From Cyanobacterium sp. HL-69 (GTDB taxonomy: Bacteria > Cyanobacteriota > Cyanobacteriia > Cyanobacteriales > Cyanobacteriaceae), in assembly GCA_002813895.1 (NCBI GenBank), contig CP024912.1, positions 1,798,001 through 1,862,000 on the forward strand: DNA of 64,000 nucleotides, written 5' to 3'. Made by a program: the position numbers and the translations under genes. The notes below the pieces were generated by a model, which ran no database searches, was not told the DNA's origin, and saw nothing but the letters and a program-made list of their open reading frames with translations. Shown here one piece after another: positions 54,891 through 63,964 of the stretch; position 1 is the first letter of the stretch, and each line of letters starts with the position of its first letter.

Positions 54891-57131
54891 ATGACTGTCG
54901 CAACTCCTAGTAAAGATAAAGAAAAAAAAATCCATCTTCCAGAATGGCTAAACCAATGTATGATCGGGGATCAAAATGATCCCCACAATAACCTTATTTG
55001 TAAAGCCTTTGAATATGCCTACAAACTCCATGAAGGGCAATATCGCAAATCAGGGGAGGCTTATATCATCCATCCCATCGCCGTTGCCGAATTATTAAGA
55101 GAATTGGGCGGAGACGCAGAGATGATAGCCGCTGGTTTTCTCCATGATGTAGTAGAAGACAACGAAGACATTACCCCTGACCATATAGAAGAATTATTTG
55201 GTCATAGTGTTAGACAATTAGTAGAAGCTGTTACCAAACTATCAAAATTTAACTTTTCCAACAAAACCGAAAGACAGGCCGAGAATTTTCGTCGAATGTT
55301 TCTTGCCATGGCACAAGATATAAGAGTCATTGTGGTGAAACTTGCCGATAGACTGCATAATATGCGTACCCTAGATTTTTTAGCCTCAGACAAGCAAAAA
55401 TTAATCGCTACGGAAACCAAAGAAATTTTTGCCCCCCTAGCCAATCGTTTGGGAATGTGGCAGTTTAAATGGGAATTAGAAGACTTAAGTTTTAAATACC
55501 TACACGCAGAAGATTATCAAAATATTCGTAATCTAATTTCTGAGAGAAGAAGCGATAGAGAAACAAGAATTAATCAAGTTATCGACATTGTCAATGAAGG
55601 GTTAAAAGAGTCCAATATTAATCCCATCGAAGTAAAAGGGCGTCCTAAACATCTTTATGGCATCTATGAAAAGATGCAAAGACAACAAAAAGAATTTGAC
55701 CAAATTTTTGACATTGCCGCCCTGCGTATTATCGTTAACACCAAACAAGAATGTTATCAAGCCCTTGCGGTGGTGCATGATGCTTTCCGCCCCATTCCAG
55801 GTAGGTTTAAGGACTATATCGGCTTACCGAAACCTAACCTTTATCAATCTTTGCATACTACCGTGGTTAGTTTAAATGGACGCCCCCTCGAAGTTCAAAT
55901 CCGCACCATGGAAATGCACCATATCGCTGAATATGGGATTGCTGCCCATTGGAAATATAAGGAAGCGGGTAATTCTCAGAATACTAATTTGTCTAATGAT
56001 GAACAAAAGTTTACTTGGTTAAGGCAACTTTTGGACTGGCAAAAGGATTTGAAGGATGCTGAGGAGTATGTTGATAACCTTAAGGAAAATCTTTTTGATG
56101 ATGATGTATATGTGTTTACTCCCCAAGGGGCTTTAATTTCTCTTAATCGTGGCTCTACGGCGGTGGATTTTGCCTATCGCATTCACTCAGAAGTGGGAAA
56201 CCATATGAAGGGGGCAAAGATAAATGGTCGTTGGCTGCCTATGGATCGTATTTTGGAAAATGGGGATATTGTAGAAATTATTACGGCAAATAATGCCCAT
56301 CCTAGTCTTGATTGGCTTAATTTTGTTAAAACTCCTACTGCCCGTAACCGCATCCGTCAATGGTATAAGTTATCTCACCGTGATGAAAATATTGCGAGGG
56401 GTAGGGATTTATTGGAAAAAGAGTTGGGTAAAAATGGTTTAGAATCTTTGATTAAGTCTGACACCATGATGAAGGTTGCTCAAAAGTGTAATTTTCATAA
56501 GGTAGATGATTTGTTGGTGGCTTTGGGTTATGGGGAGATTACTTCTACTCAGGTAATCAACCGTTTGCGGGAAGAAAATAAGGAGCAATCGGTTAGTAAG
56601 CCCACTAGCCTTGAGGAAGAAACTCTTTTAACTTCTGCTCAGATTCATCATAAGCACTATAAAGAAATTGATGCCACTAAATATCCTATTGCCGGGATTG
56701 AGGGTTTAGAATATCATATTGCGGGGTGTTGTCGCCCTGTGCCTGGAGAGTCTATTGTGGGGGTGATTACCCATCAACGGGCTATTTCTATTCATCATCA
56801 TGATTGTCCTAATTTAGCAAATGTTAAGGGCGATCGCTTTATTCCTGTAAAATGGAATAGTCAACCAAAATCTAATCGTGCGGTAACATATCCTGTGGAT
56901 TTAATCGTTAAAACCATCGATAGGGTAGGTGTTTTACGAGATATTCTCGGTAGATTAAGCGACTATCATATTAACGTTAGTAATGCTTCGGTAAAAACTG
57001 ACCTTGGCAACCCTGCTTCTATTTTTCTTACCCTAGATGTGAAGGATTCGGAACAATTAGGCAGTGTGATACAAAAAATCAAAAACATTAGTGATGTACT
57101 TAATATCCATCGTGTTAGTGATATACAATAA
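54891..57131 (+). CDS. spoT: Bifunctional (p)ppGpp synthase/hydrolase
   Basis: A 746-residue long RSH protein controlling the stringent response. The hydrolase domain is intact: YRKSGEAYIIHPIAVAELL and AAGFLHDVVEDNEDITPD. The synthetase domain has VKGRPKHLYGIYEKMQRQ, FDIAALRIIV and GLPKPNLYQSLHTTVV. TGS (VYVFTPQGALISLNRGSTAV), a conserved-cysteine region (IAGCCRPVPGESIVGVITH) and a C-terminal ACT domain follow. Cyanobacteria usually have one such enzyme, so it should both make and degrade ppGpp. Confidence 0.96.
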   Translation: MTVATPSKDKEKKIHLPEWLNQCMIGDQNDPHNNLICKAFEYAYKLHEGQYRKSGEAYIIHPIAVAELLRELGGDAEMIAAGFLHDVVEDNEDITPDHIEELFGHSVRQLVEAVTKLSKFNFSNKTERQAENFRRMFLAMAQDIRVIVVKLADRLHNMRTLDFLASDKQKLIATETKEIFAPLANRLGMWQFKWELEDLSFKYLHAEDYQNIRNLISERRSDRETRINQVIDIVNEGLKESNINPIEVKGRPKHLYGIYEKMQRQQKEFDQIFDIAALRIIVNTKQECYQALAVVHDAFRPIPGRFKDYIGLPKPNLYQSLHTTVVSLNGRPLEVQIRTMEMHHIAEYGIAAHWKYKEAGNSQNTNLSNDEQKFTWLRQLLDWQKDLKDAEEYVDNLKENLFDDDVYVFTPQGALISLNRGSTAVDFAYRIHSEVGNHMKGAKINGRWLPMDRILENGDIVEIITANNAHPSLDWLNFVKTPTARNRIRQWYKLSHRDENIARGRDLLEKELGKNGLESLIKSDTMMKVAQKCNFHKVDDLLVALGYGEITSTQVINRLREENKEQSVSKPTSLEEETLLTSAQIHHKHYKEIDATKYPIAGIEGLEYHIAGCCRPVPGESIVGVITHQRAISIHHHDCPNLANVKGDRFIPVKWNSQPKSNRAVTYPVDLIVKTIDRVGVLRDILGRLSDYHINVSNASVKTDLGNPASIFLTLDVKDSEQLGSVIQKIKNISDVLNIHRVSDIQ

Positions 57132-57159
57132 TCGAACTTCACTTTCCCTCTAGTCCTAA

Positions 57160-57187
57160 CCTCTCTCCCTAAGGGTGAGGGGTTTTT
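57160..57187 (+). terminator. spoT terminator
   Basis: CCTCTCTCCC pairs with GGGTGAGGGG (one T/T mismatch) across a TAA loop, then TTTTT. It closely resembles the ilvC terminator at 34400. Confidence 0.75.
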
Positions 57188-57315
57188 GTTTGTACGAAAA
57201 GCAAGGGCATGAAAATAATTGACAAGAGGCGAGCAAAAGTTAATAATTAGAGGTTGATGCTGTTGTATAAGACAGTTAGACAAATATTAATGGACTAGAT
57301 TCCATCCATTTTAAA

Positions 57316-58563
57316 ATGCCTATGTCACAAAAAATTCAGTGGATTAATGCCCTTTCTGTTCAATCATCTTTAGAAAAAGCAGTCGATGAGGTGGTGGAAA
57401 AATTACAGGAACGTTTGACTGGCAATCCAGATTTGGGCATTTTATTTATTTCCTCTGCTTTTGCCAGTGATTATGCAAGGTTATTGCCTTTATTGTTAGA
57501 TAAATTTCCCATTGGTTATCTCATTGGTTGCGGTGGTGGAGGTATTGTGGGTATGGAAGATGAGGAGCAACCTGCGGAGGTGGAGTCTAGCCCTGCCCTT
57601 AGTTTGACTGTGGCTTGTTTACCTGATGTGGATTTGAATTTATTCCATATTCTCCCTGATGATTTGCCAGACTCTGATAGTCCTCCCCAAGAGTGGTGGG
57701 ACATGGTGGGAGTGCCTCCTGAAGAAAAACCCAATTTTATTTTATTGTCTGATCCTTTTTCGGGAGCTACTAATGAGTTAATCGAAGGGTTAGATTATGC
57801 TTATCCCAGCGCTATTAAAGTTGGGGGTTTGGCTAGTTCTAGCACTATGGGGGTAGCTAGTGGCTTATTTTATCGTACTCCTGATGAGCCAGAAGGGTGT
57901 TTTGCTACTCAAGGAACTATTGGTCTGGCTATGAGTGGTAAGATTGTGGTGGAGTCCATTGTGGCTCAAGGATGTCGCTCTATCGGTAAGATTTATCAGG
58001 TGACGAAGGGGGAAAGAAATATTATTTTAGAGTTGACTGATAATCAAGGTAATACGGATTCACCTCTTAATTTTTTGCGAGAGTTGGTTAATGATTTGGA
58101 TACGGAGGATCAAGAATTGGCTCAACACTCCCTCTTTATAGGTATTGCAAGGGATGAGTTTAAGTTGGAATTAAATCATGGGGATTTTTTGATCCGTAAT
58201 TTGATGGGGGTTGATCCTAAACACGGTGCGATCGCAGTGGGCGATCGCATCAGGGCAGGGCAAAGGATACGTTTTCACCTCCGTGATGGTAACGCCTCAG
58301 CGGAAGACTTAGAAACCCTCCTTGATAACTATTGTGACCTCAAAGACGAACTTCCTGCGGTAGGTGCATTGATGTTTTCTTGTATGGGTAGGGGAGAAGG
58401 ATTATACGGAGAGCCTAATTTTGACTCGGAATTACTATTAGATTACTTTGTAGATATTCCCGTATCAGGATTCTTCTGCAACGGTGAAATTGGCCCTGTG
58501 GGTGGTTCAACCTTTGTCCATGGTTATACTTCTGTATTTGCTATTTTTTCCCAACCAGAATAG
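57316..58563 (+). CDS. FIST domain signal protein
   Basis: A 415-residue protein with FIST_N (residues 20-240; PDLGILFISSAFASDYARLL, GYLIGCGGGGIVGME) and FIST_C (residues 245-400; DLKDELPAVGALMFSCMGRG, VDIPVSGFFCNGEIGPVGG). FIST proteins are predicted sensors of small ligands such as amino acids. There is no attached kinase or receptor domain and no signalling gene beside it, so its partner is unknown. ATG 57316; ATG 57322 is equally possible. Confidence 0.88.
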   Translation: MPMSQKIQWINALSVQSSLEKAVDEVVEKLQERLTGNPDLGILFISSAFASDYARLLPLLLDKFPIGYLIGCGGGGIVGMEDEEQPAEVESSPALSLTVACLPDVDLNLFHILPDDLPDSDSPPQEWWDMVGVPPEEKPNFILLSDPFSGATNELIEGLDYAYPSAIKVGGLASSSTMGVASGLFYRTPDEPEGCFATQGTIGLAMSGKIVVESIVAQGCRSIGKIYQVTKGERNIILELTDNQGNTDSPLNFLRELVNDLDTEDQELAQHSLFIGIARDEFKLELNHGDFLIRNLMGVDPKHGAIAVGDRIRAGQRIRFHLRDGNASAEDLETLLDNYCDLKDELPAVGALMFSCMGRGEGLYGEPNFDSELLLDYFVDIPVSGFFCNGEIGPVGGSTFVHGYTSVFAIFSQPE

Positions 58564-58607
58564 GAGATGACCCCCTAAATCCCCCAATGTTGGAAGACTT
58601 GTGAATT

Positions 58608-59696
58608 TTAATCAGACATCAAAAACAACTGCATGGAATTAAACTTGACGTGCCAGGGAAAGGAACTATTTTTCAAAGTTAACCATTTATCCTGAGATAC
58701 TTCTATCTGTACATGATAAGCATCATCCATGGGCGGAGTATGCAACTTGAGAAAAAGAATCATTTTTTCTGGGGTTTCCTGACTTTTGATTAACCAACAA
58801 GGAAAAATATTTTCATCGCAAGCATCACTAACTATTTTTAAATGATGTCCTCTGATGCCCACATGGGTAAATGAAAAAGGTATGGGTACAGATACTTTTA
58901 ACCGACATTGCCAATCTATAGCCTCTATTTGATCACAAGAAATCATCTTTGCCCTAGATATATTCTTGCACCCTGTTAATTGGGCTACCTGAACATGGGA
59001 AGGACGATCAAAAATCGATTTTTTATGATTAAGGGCGATCGCTTCTGGATCTGCTCCGCAGCACGCACTTCCTTGGTAAATCACTAATAAATGCTCACAA
59101 ATGGCGTAAACTTCCTCTAAATTGTGGGTAATAAAAAGAGTGATACCCCCATAATTATTGAGAATTTCCAATAGTTGTTCTTGCAATTGTTGCCTTAAAT
59201 AGCTGTCAAGGGCAGAAAAAGGCTCATCTAATAGTAAAATCTCTGGTTTTACGGCCAATGCCCTTCCAAGGGCAACTCGTTGCTGTTGCCCTCCCGATAA
59301 CTGTTGAGGATAACGATTTTCTAAGCCAAAAAGGCGAAATTTACGGATATATTCATCTAAAAGATGATTCTGTTGGGAAGATGGTAATTTTCTGATGCCG
59401 TAGGTAATATTTTCCGCCACGGTTAAATGGGGAAATAGAGCGTAGTTTTGAAATACCATTCCCACCCGACGAGCAGAAATAGGAACATTAATTTTTTGAC
59501 TAGAATCAAACAAAACTTTTCCATTAAGGATAATTTTCCCTTTTTGAGGAGTTTCCATCCCTGCAATGCAACGTAGAGTCATAGTTTTACCTGAACCAGA
59601 AGCGCCTAATATCCCCAATATTCCTTCTTCTAGGTGGAAATTAATATTTAAGGGGTAACTTGCTAGGGGTTTATAAATGTTTACTAAAAGTGTCAT
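58608..59696 (-). CDS. modC: Molybdate ABC transporter ATPase
   Basis: A 362-residue ATPase. Walker A is GASGSGKTMTLRCIAG, signature LSGGQQQRVALGRALAVKPE, Walker B EILLLDEPFSALDSYLR, switch His in LFITHNLEE. The last 130 residues form a Mop/TOBE-like molybdate-binding extension (VPIPFSFTHVGIRGHHLKIV). It belongs with modA and modB at 61614-63049, but is separated from them by a two-gene cassette on the other strand and an IS630 relic. It therefore needs its own promoter. Confidence 0.9.
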   Translation of the reverse strand: MTLLVNIYKPLASYPLNINFHLEEGILGILGASGSGKTMTLRCIAGMETPQKGKIILNGKVLFDSSQKINVPISARRVGMVFQNYALFPHLTVAENITYGIRKLPSSQQNHLLDEYIRKFRLFGLENRYPQQLSGGQQQRVALGRALAVKPEILLLDEPFSALDSYLRQQLQEQLLEILNNYGGITLFITHNLEEVYAICEHLLVIYQGSACCGADPEAIALNHKKSIFDRPSHVQVAQLTGCKNISRAKMISCDQIEAIDWQCRLKVSVPIPFSFTHVGIRGHHLKIVSDACDENIFPCWLIKSQETPEKMILFLKLHTPPMDDAYHVQIEVSQDKWLTLKNSSFPWHVKFNSMQLFLMSD

Positions 59697-59759
59697 TTGT
59701 AAGTAAGATTTCAGGAAAGTTGTGTCATGAGGTCAGGGAATGCGGGATGAGGAAACCAT

Positions 59760-59894
59760 TGCTCATTATCTTTACTGGAAAAATATTTTTCTTTTAATTG
59801 TTCACTACACAAATAATCTGCTAAATATACTTTTTTTGCTATGAATCCTATTTTATCTACAATTATTAGTACATTCTATCTTTCGGATTGAGTA
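59760..59894 (-). mobile_element. Decayed IS630 end, same family as 38719-39880
   Basis: About 135 bp closely match the transposase-start end of the IS630 element at 38719-39880. The minus strand reads AKKVYLADYLCSEQLKEKYF against ARKVYLADYLSREELKEKYF in the intact copy. The terminal sequence GGATTGAGTAT differs slightly from GGATTTGGTAT. The rest of the element is gone. It borders the foreign-looking cassette that splits the mod genes. Confidence 0.8.
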
Positions 59895-59980
59895 TGAAAT
59901 CATGGCAGAGAAAGACAAAAACATAAACCTAAGCTACGATTCATACATAGAATGTTGTAGCCAATTAAAGTGACCGAAGC

Positions 59981-60727
59981 ATGATTAGCAATGAATTAAT
60001 AAAAAAGACATTTGATTATTATGACAAGTTTAAGGATTATGATGTCGTTGTTTCCCCAAGTCTACCAATATTATATTTCGGTGATTTAGCTTCTTATGAA
60101 AAATCTGACCTTAAGATAGTAACTGTTGGAAAAAATCCATCTGATAATGAGTTTCGTTTGAAAAAAAATGATTCTTTTTCATTTGTTCGATTTTCTAATT
60201 GGGAAAATAATACAAGAAATTTAACACATACTTTAAATTCATACTTTGAAGATAAGCCATTAAAACAGTGGTTTTCCTGTTTTGAGCCAATATTAAATGG
60301 TTTGTCTGCATCGTATTATCGAAATAATTACCCAAATATTGTGCTTCATACTGATATTTGTTCTCCGTTAGCTACAAATCCAACTTGGAGTAAATTAACA
60401 AAAGGAATACAGTCAGATTTATACAAAGAAGGACTTGAAATTTGGAAAATGCTAATTGAAGAGTTACAGCCAGACTTAATATTAATTTCTATTCCACGAG
60501 ATATTTTTCAATCAATTTTTAAATCAACAGGAAAAGAACTTATTAATTTCTCACAAAAAAAAGATGGGGAACTTCGTAGGAAACCTTACGTTGTCGAGCA
60601 GTATGAATATAAATTGAATAGCGGAAAGAAAGTTAAAGTTGTATTTGGGCAACCTGCAAACAAACCTTTCGGCACTATTTGTAACCAACAAAAGAATGAA
60701 ATTGGAGAGATGTTATGCCGAAAATAG
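59981..60727 (+). CDS. Uracil-DNA-glycosylase-superfamily-like protein (tentative)
   Basis: A 248-residue protein I can only tentatively place. Residues 45-55 (KIVTVGKNPSDNEF) resemble motif I of the UDG superfamily (GxNPG/S). A conserved-looking HTDICSPLATNPTW (123-136) and a beta strand LQPDLILISI (162-171) fit the alpha/beta fold. VVFGQPANKPFG (221-231) lies where the family has its second motif, but the usual HPS is not seen. It overlaps the next gene by 13 bp. No HIP1 site lies in either gene, unlike most neighbours, which hints at recent acquisition. It could also be an unrelated alpha/beta enzyme. Confidence 0.45.
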   Translation: MISNELIKKTFDYYDKFKDYDVVVSPSLPILYFGDLASYEKSDLKIVTVGKNPSDNEFRLKKNDSFSFVRFSNWENNTRNLTHTLNSYFEDKPLKQWFSCFEPILNGLSASYYRNNYPNIVLHTDICSPLATNPTWSKLTKGIQSDLYKEGLEIWKMLIEELQPDLILISIPRDIFQSIFKSTGKELINFSQKKDGELRRKPYVVEQYEYKLNSGKKVKVVFGQPANKPFGTICNQQKNEIGEMLCRK

Positions 60728-61575
60728 TACAATTCACTCACCCCGGGGCAGAACATAAACCAGACAACAACAATAGGAATCATAAATCATGGAATACTGG
60801 TGGGCATAAAAGAAAATTTTTACTCACTAAAGGTAAATATGTTGTTGAAAATAATTTAAAGGAAGCGGCACTGCTTTTTTGGGGCGAATGGGAGCCACCA
60901 AGCAGTGTTAGAGAACTTGAGAGTCATCCAACTAAGTTTTTCCCACAATGGTTACACAAACCCTATTTGCCATCAGTTTTACCCCAGTCATCAGAGTATC
61001 AGCAAAGTTATCAAAATACAGACCCATGTGTTTTTAATGGTCAATTTAAATATTTTGTGTGTAAGCAATTTAAAGCCAAAAACAAAAGTTTGACACCATT
61101 AGCCAAGTTAGAAAAAGGCTCTTTAATTTTATTTGGCTCAACAGGGTATCAAAATACCAAAGACGCATTTTTTCAATTAGATACTGTTTTTGTTGTGTCC
61201 AACTATTTAGAATATGACATATCAGACCCAAATGCTTTAGCAAATGCTGGTTTGGGAGCTTATAGAAATTATGTTTTTAAAATGGCATTTCCAAATCCAG
61301 TTAATTTCTCATTAAAGTTACGTTTGTATTTTGGAGCAACTTTTCAAAATTCAATTGAAGGAATGTATTCTTACAGTCCATCACAACTATGGAATAATCA
61401 AACGGAGGGTTTTCCGAGAGTTGCATTGAGAGATATGGATTTCATCACAAATAATTTGAATGCAGCTCCAAAAGTAACAGAAGTTTCGACGAGAACTGTT
61501 GTAGAATTTTGGAAGAGGATACGAGAAATATCAAGGAAAAATGGATGTGTAGAAGGAATAAACTTTACATATTGA
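60715..61575 (+). CDS. Unrecognised protein, partner of the UDG-like gene
   Basis: A 286-residue soluble protein without a family I recognise. Notable patterns are TDPCVFNGQFKYFVCKQ (102-118), LEKGSLILFGS (132-142) and FFQLDTVFVVSN (152-163). This beta-rich series resembles small ligand-reading domains of the PUA/EVE kind, which I offer only as a hypothesis. The C-terminal third has a YFGATFQNSIEGMYSYSPSQ segment and a helical end. It starts inside the upstream gene, so both are made together. Base composition is like the upstream gene and unlike modA/modB. Confidence 0.6.
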   Translation: MPKIVQFTHPGAEHKPDNNNRNHKSWNTGGHKRKFLLTKGKYVVENNLKEAALLFWGEWEPPSSVRELESHPTKFFPQWLHKPYLPSVLPQSSEYQQSYQNTDPCVFNGQFKYFVCKQFKAKNKSLTPLAKLEKGSLILFGSTGYQNTKDAFFQLDTVFVVSNYLEYDISDPNALANAGLGAYRNYVFKMAFPNPVNFSLKLRLYFGATFQNSIEGMYSYSPSQLWNNQTEGFPRVALRDMDFITNNLNAAPKVTEVSTRTVVEFWKRIREISRKNGCVEGINFTY

Positions 61576-61613
61576 TTAATAGAGAGTATCTCCATTTTGT
61601 AAATAAACTCTCT

Positions 61614-62255
61614 TTAAAGTTGATCTTCTAAACGGCGAACCCATAGTAAAAGAAAAAATGCCCAAACCGTCATGACGAGTACCATAAAATTAGCCTTATC
61701 ATATTGTTGATTTTGTACCGCATCATAAATAGCTAGGGGTAGGGTTTGAGTCCTTTCGGGTATATTCCCTGCTACCATCAGAGTCGCTCCAAATTCTCCT
61801 AATGCTCTGGCTACTGCCAATATAAACCCTGCTAAAATTCCCCGTTTGGCTAAGGGGAGGGTAATTTTCCATAATACTTCTATTTCTGAGTCTCCTAGGG
61901 TTCGGGCGACGGCTTCTAGTTCGTGGTTTACGTTGAGAATCGCTGCCCTTGATGCTTCTACAATTATCGGTAACGCAACTATGGTACTGGCGATCGCCCC
62001 TATTTGCCAAGTAAATAAAATATCAATACCCAACCATTCTTTGATAAAACCACCCCTACCAAAAGCCAAGAGGAGATAAAAACCCACCACGCTAGGGGGC
62101 AACACAAGGGGTAAATTCAGCATGGTGGAAATAATTATCTGCCCAGGGAAACGAACTTTTGCCAAAAAAATTGCCAATGGTAATCCGAAAATAACCAATA
62201 ACACCGTCGCAAGGGCAGTAACCTGTAAAGAAAGAATATAAGGAGATAAGTTCAT
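61614..62255 (-). CDS. modB: Molybdate ABC transporter permease
   Basis: A 213-residue permease with five to six membrane helices. Family features: LNLPLVLPPSVVGFYLLLAF and the coupling loop EAVARTLGDSEIEVLWKITL, then ARALGEFGATLMVAGNIPER. Its ATG overlaps the stop of modA by one base (TAATG), so they are coupled. The usual third gene, modC, lies 1.9 kb downstream past an inserted cassette. Confidence 0.94.
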   Translation of the reverse strand: MNLSPYILSLQVTALATVLLVIFGLPLAIFLAKVRFPGQIIISTMLNLPLVLPPSVVGFYLLLAFGRGGFIKEWLGIDILFTWQIGAIASTIVALPIIVEASRAAILNVNHELEAVARTLGDSEIEVLWKITLPLAKRGILAGFILAVARALGEFGATLMVAGNIPERTQTLPLAIYDAVQNQQYDKANFMVLVMTVWAFFLLLWVRRLEDQL

Positions 62256-63049
62256 TAATCAATCATTTCTTGGGGTAAAACAAAACCATATTTTTTCATC
62301 AATTCTCGTCCTTTTATACCATTAATATATTCTGCAAAATGTCGTGCTTCGGTTTGATGGTTACTTTTCTCCATTACCGCCAACATTTGATCAATGGGTT
62401 GATGTAAATTATTGGGAATCAATTCCCATTTTCCCAGATGATTAAGACTCAAGGATAAAGCCATAATGGCCACATCTACATTGCCCGTTTCGGCATACTG
62501 CTTCGTTTGACTAATATTTTCTCCTAAAATCAATTTAGGCTGGATTTCCTGCCAAATACCCACCGATTCCAGAGCTTCTCTGGCAGCTATACCATAGGGG
62601 GCATGGTCTGGATTTGCGATCGCCACTCTGCCATATTCTGACCTAGTCAACTCCCGAATATCTCTAGGATTTAAAGGACTATCATCCCTCGTCCAAAGAG
62701 TAATCCTTCCCTGCCCGTACAGGGCTTTGGTTTCTGAAACAATCAAACCCAATCGATCCAAATCCTCAATATACGACTTATTGGCCCCTGCAAATAAATC
62801 CACTGGGGCACCTCGCTCAATTTGTTGGGCTAATTTTCCTGTGGAACCAAAGTTAAATAATACTTTATTTCCTGTTTCTTCCTCCCATAAAGTCCCCATT
62901 TCCTCAAATACATAATTTAAATCTGAGGCTGCGGAAACAGTAAGAGTTATGGAGTTATTATTGATGGTTTCGGTGGCAAATAAATTACAAGCACTAATAA
63001 AAATGGCAAGGAAAATAGATAGAAAAAAATATCGCTTTTTTATCCGCAT
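62255..63049 (-). CDS. modA: Molybdate-binding protein
   Basis: A 264-residue periplasmic binding protein. It has a lipoprotein-type leader (LAIFISACNLFA with a lipobox ISAC). Oxyanion-site motifs are SAASDLNYVFEEMG, FNFGSTGKLAQQIERGAPVD and LFAGANKSYIEDLD. It delivers molybdate (or tungstate) to ModB/ModC. Only 24 bp separate its start codon from the end of an IS5-type element, so the native promoter has probably been displaced. Confidence 0.93.
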   Translation of the reverse strand: MRIKKRYFFLSIFLAIFISACNLFATETINNNSITLTVSAASDLNYVFEEMGTLWEEETGNKVLFNFGSTGKLAQQIERGAPVDLFAGANKSYIEDLDRLGLIVSETKALYGQGRITLWTRDDSPLNPRDIRELTRSEYGRVAIANPDHAPYGIAAREALESVGIWQEIQPKLILGENISQTKQYAETGNVDVAIMALSLSLNHLGKWELIPNNLHQPIDQMLAVMEKSNHQTEARHFAEYINGIKGRELMKKYGFVLPQEMID

Positions 63050-63073
63050 AATATCAACTTTATTTTCACCTTT

Positions 63074-63964
63074 AGAACCTGTTTAAAAAGTCTTGATGTA
63101 GAATATTTTGGTTAATAACTGAATGAAAAACATGACAAGATTATCATATGATACTGACCTCACTGATGACCAGTGAAAAATTTTAGAACCTTTAATTCCT
63201 CTGGCTAAAACTGGTGGGAGAAATCGTAGTTTGGACATCAGAGAAGTTCTAAATGGGATCTTTTATCTTGTTACTAACGGAATAAAATGGAGAGCGATGC
63301 TTCATGATTTTCCGGAGTGGCAGAGTGTTTACACTTATTTTCGTGGGTGGGAATCTGATGGCACATGGCAAAAGATTAATCATAAACTACGAGAGCAATT
63401 ACGCATTAAAGCAGGAAGAAACCCCTTGCCAACGGCGGGTAGCGTTGATAGTCAATCAGTGAAAACAGTTATGGGTGGTGAGGAAATTGGTTTTGATGGA
63501 GGAAAAAAAGTTAAGGGTCGCAAAAGAACAATCTTGGTAGATACCATGGGTTTGTTACTAGATTTATGTGTTCATGGGGGGAAAAGGTCGGAATGGAATT
63601 ATTGGCTACCTTTGCCTCACAATTTTGGAGTTGCTTAAAAATAATTTGGGTCGATAGTACTTTTGCAGGAAAAGATTTTATCGCTAAAGTAGAGAGAGAA
63701 TTTGGTTGGAATTTAGAACATGTCAAACGTACAGATTCAGACCCCGGTTTTAGTGTAGTTCCAAAAAGATGGGTAGTAGAGAGAGTAGAGAGAACTTATT
63801 CTTGGTTTAGTCACTACCGAAGATTGAGTAAAGACTATGAATTTTTGCCCACTACTAGTCAAATGATGATTTTTGCTTGTATGATTCATCTTATGGTCAG
63901 ACGATTAGAACCTCAACCTTAAAATATTTAATTTTCTTTATAAGTAACTTTTCAAACAGGTTCT
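63074..63964 (+). mobile_element. IS5-family (IS427-like) insertion sequence, degenerate
   Basis: An 891-bp element with near-perfect inverted ends: AGAACCTGTTTAAAAAGT at 63074 and its complement AGAACCTGTTTGAAAAGT at 63964. TA dinucleotides next to each end fit a TA target duplication. The transposase inside carries a stop and a frameshift. It is different from the IS5-type fragment at 14701-14944. Confidence 0.88.
63132..63922 (+). pseudogene. IS5-family transposase with stop and frameshift
   Basis: From ATG 63132 the frame reads MTRLSYDTDLTDDQ, then TGA at 63174 where relatives have Trp, then KILEPLIPLAKTGGRNRSLD, INGIKWRAMLHDFPEW-like sequence and the first catalytic Asp in SVDSQSVKT. 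A frameshift in a run of six G near 63575 moves the rest (IIWVDSTFAGKDFIAK; RWVVERVERTYSWFSHYRRL) into another frame. One or two more acidic catalytic residues lie in that part. A normal transposase cannot be made. Confidence 0.88.

Noticed and set aside
59901-59972. 23-codon ORF just before the UDG-like gene
   Set aside because: Different frame from the gene, no RBS and no recognisable product; noted only as possible remnant at the cassette border.
38942-63176. TGA read as tryptophan or recoded
   Set aside because: In-frame TGA codons occur only in decayed elements and the dead kinase (38942, 46341, 63174). Intact genes use TGA as a normal stop, for example the TVP38 gene ending at 10138, so the code is standard.
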